Source: Turbatrix aceti (lineage: Eukaryota; Nematoda; Chromadorea; Rhabditida; Panagrolaimidae). Taken from it: DNA of 64,000 nt. Position numbers and translations under genes: made by a program. The stretch covers positions 10,146,193-10,210,192 of the forward strand of contig OZ017768.1 in the NCBI GenBank assembly GCA_963969345.1, given 5' to 3'. Below, piece after piece: positions 34,001 to 44,329 of the stretch. Position 1 is the first letter of the stretch. Each line of letters opens with the position of its first letter. Under the pieces are notes generated by a model. The model made no database searches. It was not told the origin of the DNA and saw only the letters and a program-made list of their open reading frames with translations.

Positions 34001-36641
34001 GACCTTCAAAAACACCTGTTCAAGGCTGTTGACGTTGATGCCGAACGTGTCGATCATGAATACTGTTTTGTTTTCTTCTAGAAGGGTAAAGATTTTCGGG
34101 AGTGACCGCTGCGCATCCGTAGGAAGATGGATTGAAAACTGCAGGCCAACAGATCCGTGGACCATCGCCTGCTCGCACTCCTCCTTAACCAGAGTCACAA
34201 TCTGAACGGCCAGAACATTGGCCTGGGCGGCGCTCATTTTGATTTCCGTAAACACGATGGTGAGCATGAATCCGGTGGAGTACTTGCTTTTGAGGAAATC
34301 GAGGGATCCGCTGCACATGACTTCGCCTTTGGAGAGGATGATGACCCGGTTAGAGACCGTTTCGGCTTCGTCCATGTAGTGAGTGGTCATTAGCACTGTT
34401 CTGCCTTCTTGGATGCCTTCGATGATGCCGATCATGTTGTGCCGGGCCATTGGATCCATGCCAGCCGTGGGTTCGTCAAGGATGACAACCTTCGAGTTTC
34501 CGATGATGGCCATACCAACACAGAGCATGCGTTTTTGGCCTGTAGAAAGCAAACACGCCCAGGTGTTTTCAGATCCCAAGAGTCCGATGGCTCTGATCAC
34601 GTCGTCGACTTCCTTACGTGTCAATTTGTGGCCAGTTTTAAGAGTACCGTAGAAATGAAGGTGTTCACGGACAGTGAAACGAGGAAAAATGGGATCCCAC
34701 TGAGGACAGTAACCGACAGTTTCTTTTACGTCAAACAAAATCTGGCCAGAAGTGGGCTTGTGTAGACCGGTCAGACAGCCGAAAATCGTACTTTTACCGG
34801 CACCATTGTGCCCGAGAAGTCCGGTTACCTGATTTTTGAGGGCTACGAAAGAAGCATGATTGAGAGCAACTTCGCCATTGTTCCATCGCTTGCATAAGTT
34901 ATTGATTACGATTCCGGATATGGCAGACTCCGGGACAGGTTCGTGGTAGCCACTGTCAGGCTTGGTAGATAAGTCAAGATCGGGTGGCATGTCCATGCGT
35001 TTGCGGATACCCTGGAAATTCAAAACTGAGGAATTGCAGGTAAAAAAAAAGATAAATCTTACGAGGAAAAACAATGGATGTAGCTTCTGCGTGCTGTCCA
35101 CGGGAAAAACGTAATCCAGGTAGAATGTCAACACAACGACGATCACAATATGCCACACCAGAGCGATAAACGCAGGCCCAATCGGGATGTAAAAGTTGGA
35201 TTCTGAGAAAATGTGAAGAGGTTGGTCTGGAAAAAAACAATTTGAAAATAATAACAGTCATCGTAAAAACAAAAAACCTACTGTATTGGCCCACAAATTG
35301 TTTGTTGGCATCGATAACGTAGAATGCGAACAACGGTTGAAAGAACATCACGGCGGTTGTTGGGCCACCATCGTATACGGTAAATGACAGAATGAAGAAT
35401 AATGCAGCTTGGGCGCCAAAGATGATAACGAATAAGAGAACGGCAAAAGTCAGACGGTTAACAAGGGTCGTAATAAGGATGGCTAGGTATACAATGTAGT
35501 GGGCAAACAGAAAGCAGGCGAAGAAGATTATTAATCCGACATTCTAAAATGTTAAAATAATAAATATAAAATTTTTAATATTTTAAAAAGTAATTACAAT
35601 TTTTTTTAATTTTTTAAAAATGGAGTTAAATTTTTTAAATGCACGACAAACCTTGATACTCATAACAAAACATCCCATGATTAAACCGGAGATCCAGATC
35701 TTGAGAGTACAAATCGTGAAGTAGCAAGTATAGTAGCAGTAACGTGGAAGACCCATGATAATCATGTACGCGTGAATATCATTTTCTTTTTCCTGCATTA
35801 TTTTGAACATTGAAAATATGGCCATGATGACATACAAAAGTAGAAAAATTCCTTCAATGTACCAGGAGGCTTCCATGCTAGTATTGACCTCTGTGACACC
35901 CACAAAGCTGTAGTCCATCGTATACTTTTGTAGGACGAAATCATGCAAACCATACTGCATTAGATATTCGATGGAAGCTAAGTACGCTTCAAAGTAATTT
36001 GTGGATAGGGGTTTCAGAATGGGCGAAAAATAGTTGTCCCCGTACTCCATATCGTAGGTTGCCGGAATTTGTGCGTTGTACGTGAACGAATTGTTTCGCT
36101 TTATGACGTGGGCGTGTACTTTAGTCATATTTTTGATCGGCTCGAGAGTGTCGTTTGTTTGAAACCAATTCAGAAGATAGTTTGGCATAATTGTAATATT
36201 CTTCTTGTTGCCAAGATTTTCTGATTCCAGATCCATTTTGCGATTCATGAAGCCAACAATGTAGTAAAATGAAATCAAAATCACGGCGAATAATACAAAC
36301 TCGATAATCGGAATTATAGGATAGCGAACAGTCAGCTTTAGATCCTTTTTGATGAACAACTTAACCAATCCAAACTTCGAAATCTTGCTCTTCCTCGCGA
36401 GTACGACTTTGTCGTTGACAGCTGACGTTCCAACCGCGGTCGCAGCAGAAGTAATGCGTGCCGTCGCAACAGATTCACCCTTTGTTGCTGACTTGGCCAG
36501 TGTTTGATGCGTTTTCGCCGATGATGCAGGTTCCTTGGAAGCCGTGGCTGGCGTCGTCGCCCCGGTAGCACCCGTCGTTCCGGTCGCTTTCGGTTCATCG
36601 TCTTCGGCGGTGCTCACAGACGACGGCGGTCCTTTGCTCAT
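31041..36641 (-). CDS. ABCA-type full-length ABC transporter
   Basis: Eight exons starting 36641-35652, 35543-35282, 35226-35063 and 35011-33925, then exons beginning near 33881, 33350 and 32814, and ending 32106-31041; about 1,600 residues. A ~110-residue Ala/Thr/Ser-rich cytoplasmic N-terminus precedes TM1, an extracellular loop and TM2-6. Nucleotide-binding domain 1 has GHNGAGKST, PQWDPIF, LSTGQKR, VVILDEPTAG and TTHYMDEAE. TMD2 follows, then domain 2 with GANGAGKST, CSGGEKR, VIVMLDEPTAG and SSHSMEECE. The order TMD-NBD-TMD-NBD and the DEPTAG(M/I)DP motifs are typical of ABCA lipid exporters. The signature of domain 1 is LSTGQ rather than LSGGQ. Intron 7 (about 32563-32107) is several times longer than the others because of an inserted element. 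Confidence 0.92.
32155..32541. mobile_element. MITE-like insertion inside an ABCA intron
   Basis: A 16-bp inverted repeat, AGGAACGTTCACCATA at 32155-32170 and its exact complement at 32526-32541, bounds 387 bp with no ORF. Outside it only about 70 bp of the intron remain, the usual intron size of this gene, which supports insertion into a normal intron. The flanks read TTGTA and TTATA around a core starting GGAAC; a target duplication is therefore possible but not exact, and the superfamily is unclear. Confidence 0.65.
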
Positions 36642-36889
36642 TGTAACCGGATGCGTATCAACAGCACGTGCAGTGCAGTTGCAAATGACTAATGCGATTT
36701 GCTTTTTTTTGTATTTTTTTTGATTTTGACTCAAGAAATGCTAATGTTGAATTTTGAATTCGATGCAAATTTAAAAATTGTAAATGACTCATTTGCACGT
36801 TGCGACTGAAGTTCAACAAAATTCTATAATGAAAATATTTTGTATTAGAGCCCAAAGATTGTGCGATCTGATGCGACCTGTCCGCGCTA
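36642..36889. other. Promoter-side intergenic region of the ABCA gene
   Basis: Sequence upstream of the ABCA ATG at 36641. No gene; a dispersed repeat begins just beyond it. Confidence 0.4.
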
Positions 36890-37080
36890 CTCGATTGTCC
36901 CGCCCCCGCGACTGACCAAGTCGCTGCGGCAGGCAATCTAGTCAGTCCTTGGTCCCCAACATCATGTGTGCCCGCTCCCTATTTTTTGTCCCTTAGCTCG
37001 TGACCCTCAATAAATGTACGTTTTACAAGACGGAGAATCAGTAGAACTGGGAAAGGTATCTTGTAGCACCTTGCGGAACT
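36890..37080 (+). repeat. Dispersed repeat copy 1
   Basis: Shares with 51970-52185 an ordered set of blocks: CTCGATTG(T/C)CCCGCCCC, ACCAAG, GTCAGTCCTTGG, TGTGTGCC(C/T)GCTCC, TGT(A/T)C..TTGT and GTATCTTGTAGC. AATAAA lies in the middle. Both copies follow a TGTA about 30-50 bp upstream. A solo LTR or other non-coding repeat is likely; ends are undefined. Confidence 0.6.
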
Positions 37081-37313
37081 ATATCACGACCAACGCTACA
37101 GAAGTTAAAAAAAAGTATTTTCTAGTTTGTTTTTGGCCATTATAATAGGATAAATGAGTATAATAAAACATCTGTTAGTTGTTTACACGGAAATAATCGC
37201 TAGGGCCGAGCTACATAGCTTATATGTATCTACATAAATTTAGTAAAAACCCAACAGGTGAATAATTTCAAACACACTGCCGAAAATTGTGTGCCGCATT
37301 TAGGGTAGCCGAC

Positions 37314-38849
37314 ATGGATTCCTGTCGGGTATGGCTTCATTGTGAAGGCACAGAAGAACTTTTTGATGCCTGGGAAAATTTTCCCCGTATCGAAAACGAT
37401 GACATTACGCCTTTTAGTGGACCGTACTACGAAAGTGCATTTGCCGTTGATGTTAACGAAACGCTAACTTTTCACGAATGTTACTTTCTACTAAACGATT
37501 CGAACTGCTATCCTCTAGGTTATCACGCATACGTTCTCGGTCTATCCCACATTTCATTCGCAGTCCGGATTATTATGTGTTCGATCTTTTTACTGTTGCT
37601 GCTCGTCGGCCAGATTTTGTCTGTCCTAGTGATCAATGCTTTTCGAAAGGTCCTAATTTATACATAATAAATATATTTAATATAAATAATGAAACAATTT
37701 TAGCAATGCACATGCTTTTCAAAGTTTTTAGAATCGCCTTTTGCCGTCATTATGGTCTCCATTATGATCTGCAACCTTTTTTATCAGATAGGTTTGCAGT
37801 GCTTTGTGTACACTGTCCTAGTATACGGCCACAACAACGATCAATTCTACGAACATGGACAAACATTTGCAGAGTTCGTCATAAATGATTTACGATTTTG
37901 AAATACGGTAACCCAAAGTTTTAGATTGAAATATTTTTTTTTGGTTCTAACCATTGTTCTTATGGCTTCGTACGAGATTAATGTTTTGTCTTCATTTTTA
38001 TTGGCCTTTAACAGACTTCTGATATTTTTTAACGGTCACCTAAACAGAGCACTGTTCGCACCCAAAGGATTGATACTTTTAAACTTTGCGATCTGGACTG
38101 CGGGTGTTGCATGGGGAATTGTTTTTTACACTGTTTTGTGGTGCAACATAAGTATTCGTTTATTTGCTTACTTCACTAACAAGCCAAGAGATAATTTATC
38201 TGAAGCAAAATGTACATTGTCAAATTTGGTGAGATTTTACATTCGTTGTCGATTTTATTAGAAACCGAAAAATATATGTGTTTTTCAGATAATGAATTAT
38301 TTTCACATTGCATTAATAATGGTAGAATCACTATTTTACGCCGCAATATTTTTGAAACTAAATTAGGAGAAGATACTGAATTTCATTACACGTACCGGTG
38401 GAACAATACCAGCGATTGAGTCGACCAGTCGTCGACGAGACATCAACATACTCTACCAATGCTTTATCATTTTTTTTGCGCTTGCTTTTGAAAATGGAGC
38501 TGTACAGTTTGTAAACTATCTTTATGGTAACATTTTTTATTGTCGGAGTTTAAAATAACACAAAATTGTTTCAGAAACAGTGACCAAACTGAGTTCTCCC
38601 AACTCAGTAATCCACGAGACATCATTTCCTACAATGGGTATAAACCACAACTACGGCTTGCTTTTTGATGTATCCAGCGTTCTGCTTCTCATCATTCGAA
38701 TAGGTCGAAGCATAATGCACGCTATTATGGTGCTAATATTTAATGTTGAAATACGCGAAATCATGTCCGGATTTGTGCAAAAGATACCAAGAATATCTTT
38801 TATTACAGTCTCCGCAGTTGGTCCTGTTTCAGTTGTGCGAACGCTGTAA
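37314..38849 (+). pseudogene. Serpentine chemoreceptor B with a premature stop
   Basis: Paralogue of chemoreceptor A in the same orientation with the same five-exon plan, from MDSCRVWLHCEGTEE to the conserved tail SAVGPVSVVRTL. In exon 4, TGG (Trp in A, ...KLNWQK) is TAG at 38364-38366, between TM5 and TM6. All the following frame up to 38849 is otherwise open and conserved. Exon 2 ends GCAGA before a GTTCGT donor and joins to exon 3 in frame. This is a very young pseudogene, a truncated receptor, or a base error. Confidence 0.75.
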
Positions 38850-38924
38850 AAAATTTTGTAAGCGCCGATTTACAGGTGCGATTGATGATAACAATAATGT
38901 TTTTTTTGTTGTTTTTCAATATTA

Positions 38925-38985
38925 TATACAAGAAATTATAACTGGTTTTGTTCCAAAGTTGCCTACAGTATCCAAGGACACCTGA
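38925..38985 (+). pseudogene. Chemoreceptor C-terminal fragment
   Basis: Encodes ...EIITGFVPKLPTVS.., which resembles the tail EIR(K/E)IMSG(L/F)VPK(M/I)P of chemoreceptors A and B. It stands alone 75 bp after the stop of B, so a third copy once existed here. Confidence 0.6.
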
Positions 38986-39250
38986 TTTTGCAGTACTTTT
39001 GTACTTTTTATCGTTTTAGCATTTTTTTTTATTTGTTAAAACAACTGAATTTCCATTTTCGTTTCTGTTTTGAAGTACCTGATAATCGCAGCAAGGTTAG
39101 AATGCAACAAAAAACATGGTGTGCAGTCATTTATTTTTTCTAGCCGACAGTAAAATGGAAGGGAGCTGGGGGGGGAGGGGGTGGCCTTGGCAACGGTCCT
39201 TTAGGCTAACTAATCCAAGATGAGGGTGTCCAATGTTGTTCTGTGAAAAC

Positions 39251-40033
39251 TTAGCAGAGGCCGCACGACGAGGCGCAGTACTGCTGGCGGATGGCAGTCG
39301 TGTAGAAACTGTTGGTGCAGAAGCCATTGGCTACCCAAGTTGCGCAGCTGGAGCTCGAATCCGTGCACGATGACGAGCCCGAACCGGATGAAGAGCAGTA
39401 GCCGCAGGTACTCGCGCAGTCCTCCTTCATCAACGACAGGTAGACAGAGTTGGTGCAGAGACTCGTGATGGATGCGCAGTTCGAAGCGATGTCTGTGCAG
39501 GTGGATGACGTCGTGCAGGTGCCACAGGTGCGGGCGCAGTTGGTCGCCATGTAGCTCTGCCATTGGACATTCTGGCAGAGACTGATCATGTCGTTGCAGC
39601 CTCCGTTGAGGTCACGGCACGTTCCCTGGTTGCACAGACCACAGGTTTGAGGGCAGTACTGAGCCATGACGTTTGTCCAGTTAGCATTCGTGCACTTGTC
39701 ACGGTTCAGTGTACAGTCAATGGCAGTGTACGTCGTGTCGTCCTCGCAGTCGTACTGCGGAAGCTCGCAGCAGATACCGCACGTCTTGGAGCACTGCGCG
39801 GCAAAAGATTGAAGGTCCGTTGAATCGCAGAGCGCCGGACGCGACGTTCCGCTTGCGCTTCCACCAAAGACACTTTCGCACGTCGTCGATGAGATGTTAT
39901 CGTTGCATACGGTAGCAACGGCCATGAGCGTGCCGTTGGAGTACTGGCATCGGAGTTCACCGGAGCCGGTGGTTTGGCCGTAAGCGATGCCGATTACGGT
40001 GGCACAGACGAGTGTTAGAATCATGGATTTCAT
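39251..40033 (-). CDS. Secreted protein with about five ShKT domains
   Basis: A single exon encodes 260 residues: signal peptide (1-19, ending IGIAYGQ), then a Cys-rich region with repeated six-cysteine modules, each ending in ..C..(T/S)CG.C (CSKTCGIC, CPQTCGLC, CARTCGTC, CASTCGYC, CASSCGLC). A Ser/Gly linker precedes the last module. ShKT domains are abundant in secreted nematode proteins, often attached to peptidases, tyrosinases or surface mucins; here there is no other domain, so no enzymatic activity is expected. The name derives from a sea-anemone channel blocker, but blocking activity cannot be inferred for this protein. Confidence 0.88.
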   Translation of the reverse strand: MKSMILTLVCATVIGIAYGQTTGSGELRCQYSNGTLMAVATVCNDNISSTTCESVFGGSASGTSRPALCDSTDLQSFAAQCSKTCGICCELPQYDCEDDTTYTAIDCTLNRDKCTNANWTNVMAQYCPQTCGLCNQGTCRDLNGGCNDMISLCQNVQWQSYMATNCARTCGTCTTSSTCTDIASNCASITSLCTNSVYLSLMKEDCASTCGYCSSSGSGSSSCTDSSSSCATWVANGFCTNSFYTTAIRQQYCASSCGLC

Positions 40034-40861
40034 TGCGAATTGGACCCTGAAAATTATTTTTTGTTACAAAATTCTAAACAAAAAAATGTTTTCGCTGTGG
40101 GTGGCCTAATCTACTCAGGACCACCCACGCTGGAAGCTCCGAAGTCGAGAAGTGAATGTCGTCCTCGTTTTCCGGCGCCGCTTTTATATCACTCTTTAGC
40201 CTGCAAAAAGTCTCTATCAGGCACGCGAACGTGAACAGTGTTCGCACGTTGACGCTATTTCAGCTGCCGGACCCGAAATTGCTACACGCGAATGAATGCC
40301 ACCATCCGGCAGTTGTTCAAACATATATCCTCCATTTTCAATACAACATCAGAAATTCAGAATCAAAAAATTTAAACAGCCACCGTTCAGCTATCATTTT
40401 GAAAGAAGAAGTGGGATGTTTGCTTTCACAGATCCGGCGCAAAAAGCACACTGTGCTTCGACACTGTGCCAATAAGAAGGTCGAAAACCGCCTGTTATGC
40501 CTGACTTTTGCGAAAAATTATTAGCAAACGCTCCGAGCTCAGGTGCACGCATGTTTGTTTAGCTTGAGGAGAATTTTTGTTCCATTGTGTTCGGTTTTTT
40601 TGGTAACTGTTCGTTTGCAGTGAAAAATTGTGATGTATTCTTTGAAAAACAATCTTCCTGGATGCAGCTTTGTGTGCTGGTTGGATACATACATCACTGT
40701 CAGATTTTTGGAGTTTACCTGACATCCAGGATTTAAAAATAAAATGTTTCGCTTAATTAAATTTTTGTTTTTAAATTTGATTTGTAAAATAAAAAGAACT
40801 TCTACACAAACAAAAAATTATCCCGTAAAAAAAATGATTTATTCACAAATTCACCAGAAAT
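40034..40861. other. Intergenic, no gene
   Basis: Between the ShKT gene start and the RAD9 stop. The first ~200 bp (promoter of the ShKT gene) are less AT-rich. No further feature supported. Confidence 0.5.
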
Positions 40862-43271
40862 TTACAACCCATCAAAACGCCATTGAGTTTCAGAAGCCAG
40901 TTGCACTCCGGCATCTTTCATCGGAGGCGGTGGATTGAGCGAGCACCTCGGCCTTGCTTCATCTCTCACCTTGACGACGTCGACTTCGAGGGTTTCCAGG
41001 GTCTCGATAAAGTCCGTATCTTCGCCGGATTCATTTTCGTTCCTCTCGGCTTGCGGCGAAACCGGTGAACCCAATTCTGGAGAGTAACTCCCCGGCAAAG
41101 GCTGCTGCGGATCGTCGTCCTCAAACGAGAATCCCTGAAGCTCGACTGCAGCTTGAGAAGTCACTTCGTCTTCGACAGGCTGCTCCACCGGTTGCTGTCG
41201 ACCAAAAGACGCTGCAAAAGCCGAAACCGCAGCTGTAGTTCCGCGATTTTGGGTCCTTCGAGGGGTAAGAGCTGGGGTGCACCGCTTTCGGGGCGACGGA
41301 GTCTTTTTTGGGGACCTCGACGGTGTACGCTTTTTCTGCGGCGAAGGTGTGGCTTTTCGGCTCTTCTTCAGCGGAGATTGGTATTGATTGACGGACGGCG
41401 TTGCAACCAGGGTGGACGCAGACGCTACGGAGTGATAGCGTCGATCTGTGTCACTCGGATGGCTTTGACTGACAACGAGATGGGATCCATCGCTGACGTC
41501 GGTTGCTAGGTACTGTAAAAGAGAAAACCGTAAAAGATCTTTTTTTAGACATAAAAAAACACGTAAGTTTGACAGAAACAAAATTGCAAAGATGTGTGCA
41601 ATTTTGAATACATACAAAAAAATAATTTTTATGCATGAAATAAAACCGGAAAAAAATTTCACTCAAAAATTTTGTTACACAAATTATATTCCTGTTTAAA
41701 AATGTGTACATTTTTATCGTAATTTAGTTCAATGCATAACAAATCTTTTTACGTTTGAATACAAATTTTTAACCTTCAATTTAAATCAAAATGAACGTAT
41801 ATTTTTTTCATTATGAGAACAAAATCGCTTACCAGCATCAAAAACTGCCTATGATCTTTTAACAAACATTCAAGCTATACTAAAAAAAGTAATTTTGGCA
41901 AAAAAATGTTCGTATCGAAACTCGTTACTTTTCTGTGTGTAAAATCCAAAAACAATTCTATTGTCAAAAACTCACATCACTGGAAGTCGTCGTCTGGGGA
42001 TCCATCGATCCGTCGAGAGCCACGGCACTCGCAATGCTGAGAAGCATACGGCACTGTGTATCGGCGTGTTCATCGGTGAAGGTCACGAGAAACGGCTTGT
42101 TGTCGAGATCGAAGAAGATATCGGTAATCGCTGAGCAACACGTCATCAGTGATAGCGCAGTGTTGAGATCGCGTTTTTGAACGAGAAACCGCATTGGCTT
42201 GTTTATCGTGTATTCTTCGAGATTTTTCAGCGGCACGTTGAAGGTCGTCTTCGAAATTTTGCCAATCATTTCTTTGTCGACGTATGTGCAAACGACGAAT
42301 TGGTTCGGCAGAGTGAAAAATTGGACCTAAAATGACCGTAACTGGCTTGAATTTCCAAAAATAAACAAAAAACGAACCTACCTCATCGTGAGCCTTACAA
42401 AGTGTCAAAAAAGCCTGAAACAGAGTCGACGGGATTTTCATGCGATTCGCAAAAGAAGACTTTGCAAACTTGACGTTGTCAAAGACAATCGGCAAATCCC
42501 GGGTGCAGAGTTCGAATTCCCGCCTGATACCCCTCGTATTGGTGTACCAGAACATGATTCGATCGAGAGTCTCGTTTTCGATCGTAACCCTCAGCGAATC
42601 ATCGTTACCGCAACCCTTGAGAGCAATCAGGACGTGTTTTGCGTGGAGTAGGAGTTTTCGGTTGGGCACGTTGGCCAGGCTGCCGAGATTCCACTCCGTG
42701 AATAGTGACCCTCGAAAACGGGCTATTCCGTGGCAATTGAGGGTCTGGTTGATAGCCTGCATTCGAAGGGTTTCGTCCGTGAATTCGAATTGAATGGTTT
42801 CACCGATTTTTGAAAAGAAATGCACCGTGTCGACGAAAGTCTGCAAAAAAGAAAGAAAATGTTGGAAAAAATAATACAGAACTCCCGATACATCAAATAA
42901 AATCAAAACACAAACCCAAAAAACTGTACGAAATGCAAAAAAATCCTAATAATCCTACAAATCTCCAAAAATCAAGCTCCTAATTGTTGATTTTTACCAA
43001 AACCACATACCTTGGATTTCGTTTCATTGAATGAAAAAGTCGCCGGCTGGAAATTTGGGGTTTGAAAAGAACCTGACGACGCAGTAGCAGCTTCTCTGTT
43101 CGGGGGAACGACAGAATCAATGACGACAACATCCGATGCTGGCGTCAAAACCATGTGGCGTCTTGATGATCGGATTACAAAAGCGTCTTCGAAGAGCTTT
43201 GCAAGCAGACAGAAACGATCATAAAAGTTCAGTTTACCGCCAAAACTTGAGTAAAAAAAGAAACGCAACAT
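40862..43271 (-). CDS. DNA-damage checkpoint clamp protein RAD9
   Basis: Four exons, 43271-43011, 42840-42382, 42326-41976 and 41512-40862, give 573 residues. The core (about 88-357) has the RAD9 order of PCNA-like strands: FVDTVHFFSKIGETIQFEFTD, FRGSLFTEW, RMKIPSTLFQAFLT, and a second half ending DIFFDLDNKPFLVTFTDE. The last ~216 residues are a disordered Ser/Pro/Lys tail with SPxK motifs and acidic Ser clusters (ESGEDTDF), as expected for the phosphorylated RAD9 tail that recruits TopBP1. RAD9 forms the 9-1-1 clamp with RAD1 and HUS1 in the nucleus. Unusually, about 85 residues precede the start of the usual PCNA-like core. A second in-frame ATG (MVLTPASD) would shorten this extension to about 48. 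Confidence 0.8.
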
Positions 43272-43592
43272 AGAGGATTTTGGTTGGCGTTGTGTGACTC
43301 GGCATTTTAGTCGTTTCTCAAAAAGTTTTTTGTAACGTATTTTTTCGTTTAGATTGCAGTTTTTGGATAATGTTCTATTACGATTTGAAAAATATTATTT
43401 CGATAGTTATTATTACGGTATTTGTTACTGTTGTGTCGAACGCTTTTCGTGCTGCCGTAACTTTTACGATATTTTTTTTCCGTTTTTTTTGCATTTACCC
43501 ATTTTTCTCGCAACAAACTTTCTGGACCCTGTACATTTATTCCTTTTCTCTAGCCAGTTCATGCAACAACACTAAACACCACGAAATAAATG
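43272..43592. other. Intergenic, no gene
   Basis: AT-rich, with the RAD9 promoter on one side and the MALSU1 3' end on the other. No coding evidence. Confidence 0.5.
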
Positions 43593-44329
43593 CTATTTTC
43601 CATCCAAAGTCGAAGGAGGAGGCAAAAAATCGTCATCCAATTCGGATTCCTTGTTCTCATCTCCCGAGTGAAGATTTTCCAAATCGTAGCGTTCCCTCGC
43701 AGCGGCAGTCATGACGTGAAGCGCCCCGTCGTCCAGGTCCAGTGCGAACCATCCATTTGTCACTTTGCTGTGGCGCGGGAGGTGGTTATCCTAAAAAAAC
43801 ATTATTTTCAGTTTTCTGCTATTTACTAAAAAAATACAAAACTCACATCAAATTTGTAATTTTCCTTGATGTACCTCCGGATGGTGACGACGAGTGCTTC
43901 GGCGTGTCTTTCGTTGTAGGGCGAGCACACGACGAGCCATCGATGGGGTCCGCCTCGCTCGAGAGGCACGTCAACCGTCGTGATGTCCTGGGCTCGATTT
44001 TGCTCCAACAACTGGACCAGTTCCTCGGACGTCATCGCAGACACTGGGAATTTGTCTTTTTCGGCAACGGTGGCTTTTTCTTTGACTGGCGAGATGGGTT
44101 GTTGGTCTTCTTCCTCGTCGACTTCGTAGTACTCTTCGATATACTGGCTGAAGTACTCATTGGCTTGTCGAACTCTCTCCGGGCTGTACGGGTCCATTGG
44201 TGGTTTGGTTTTTGTTTCTGGTAAATCGCCAGACAGTCCCCTGATTGCAGATATCCTCAAAAAAGGGGTTGCTGGCCGGATGACAGCACCTAACCTCCTA
44301 GAAATGAGGTTAGACACTATTGACCGCAT
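43593..44329 (-). CDS. MALSU1: Mitochondrial ribosome silencing factor (RsfS/MALSU1 family)
   Basis: Exons 44329-43847 and 43790-43593 give 226 residues. The first ~40 are rich in Arg, Ser and Ile with no acid, a mitochondrial presequence. The RsfS domain follows: LVQLLEQNRAQDITTVDVP, RWLVVCSPYNERHAEALV, then GWFALDLDDGALHVMTAAAREYDLEN-type residues. The family binds the mitochondrial large ribosomal subunit (uL14m) in its assembly. The chosen ATG lies 20 nt inside the last coding exon of PPIL3 on the same strand, in another frame; the next in-frame ATG would remove the presequence. The two genes are thus overlapping or co-transcribed. Confidence 0.82.
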
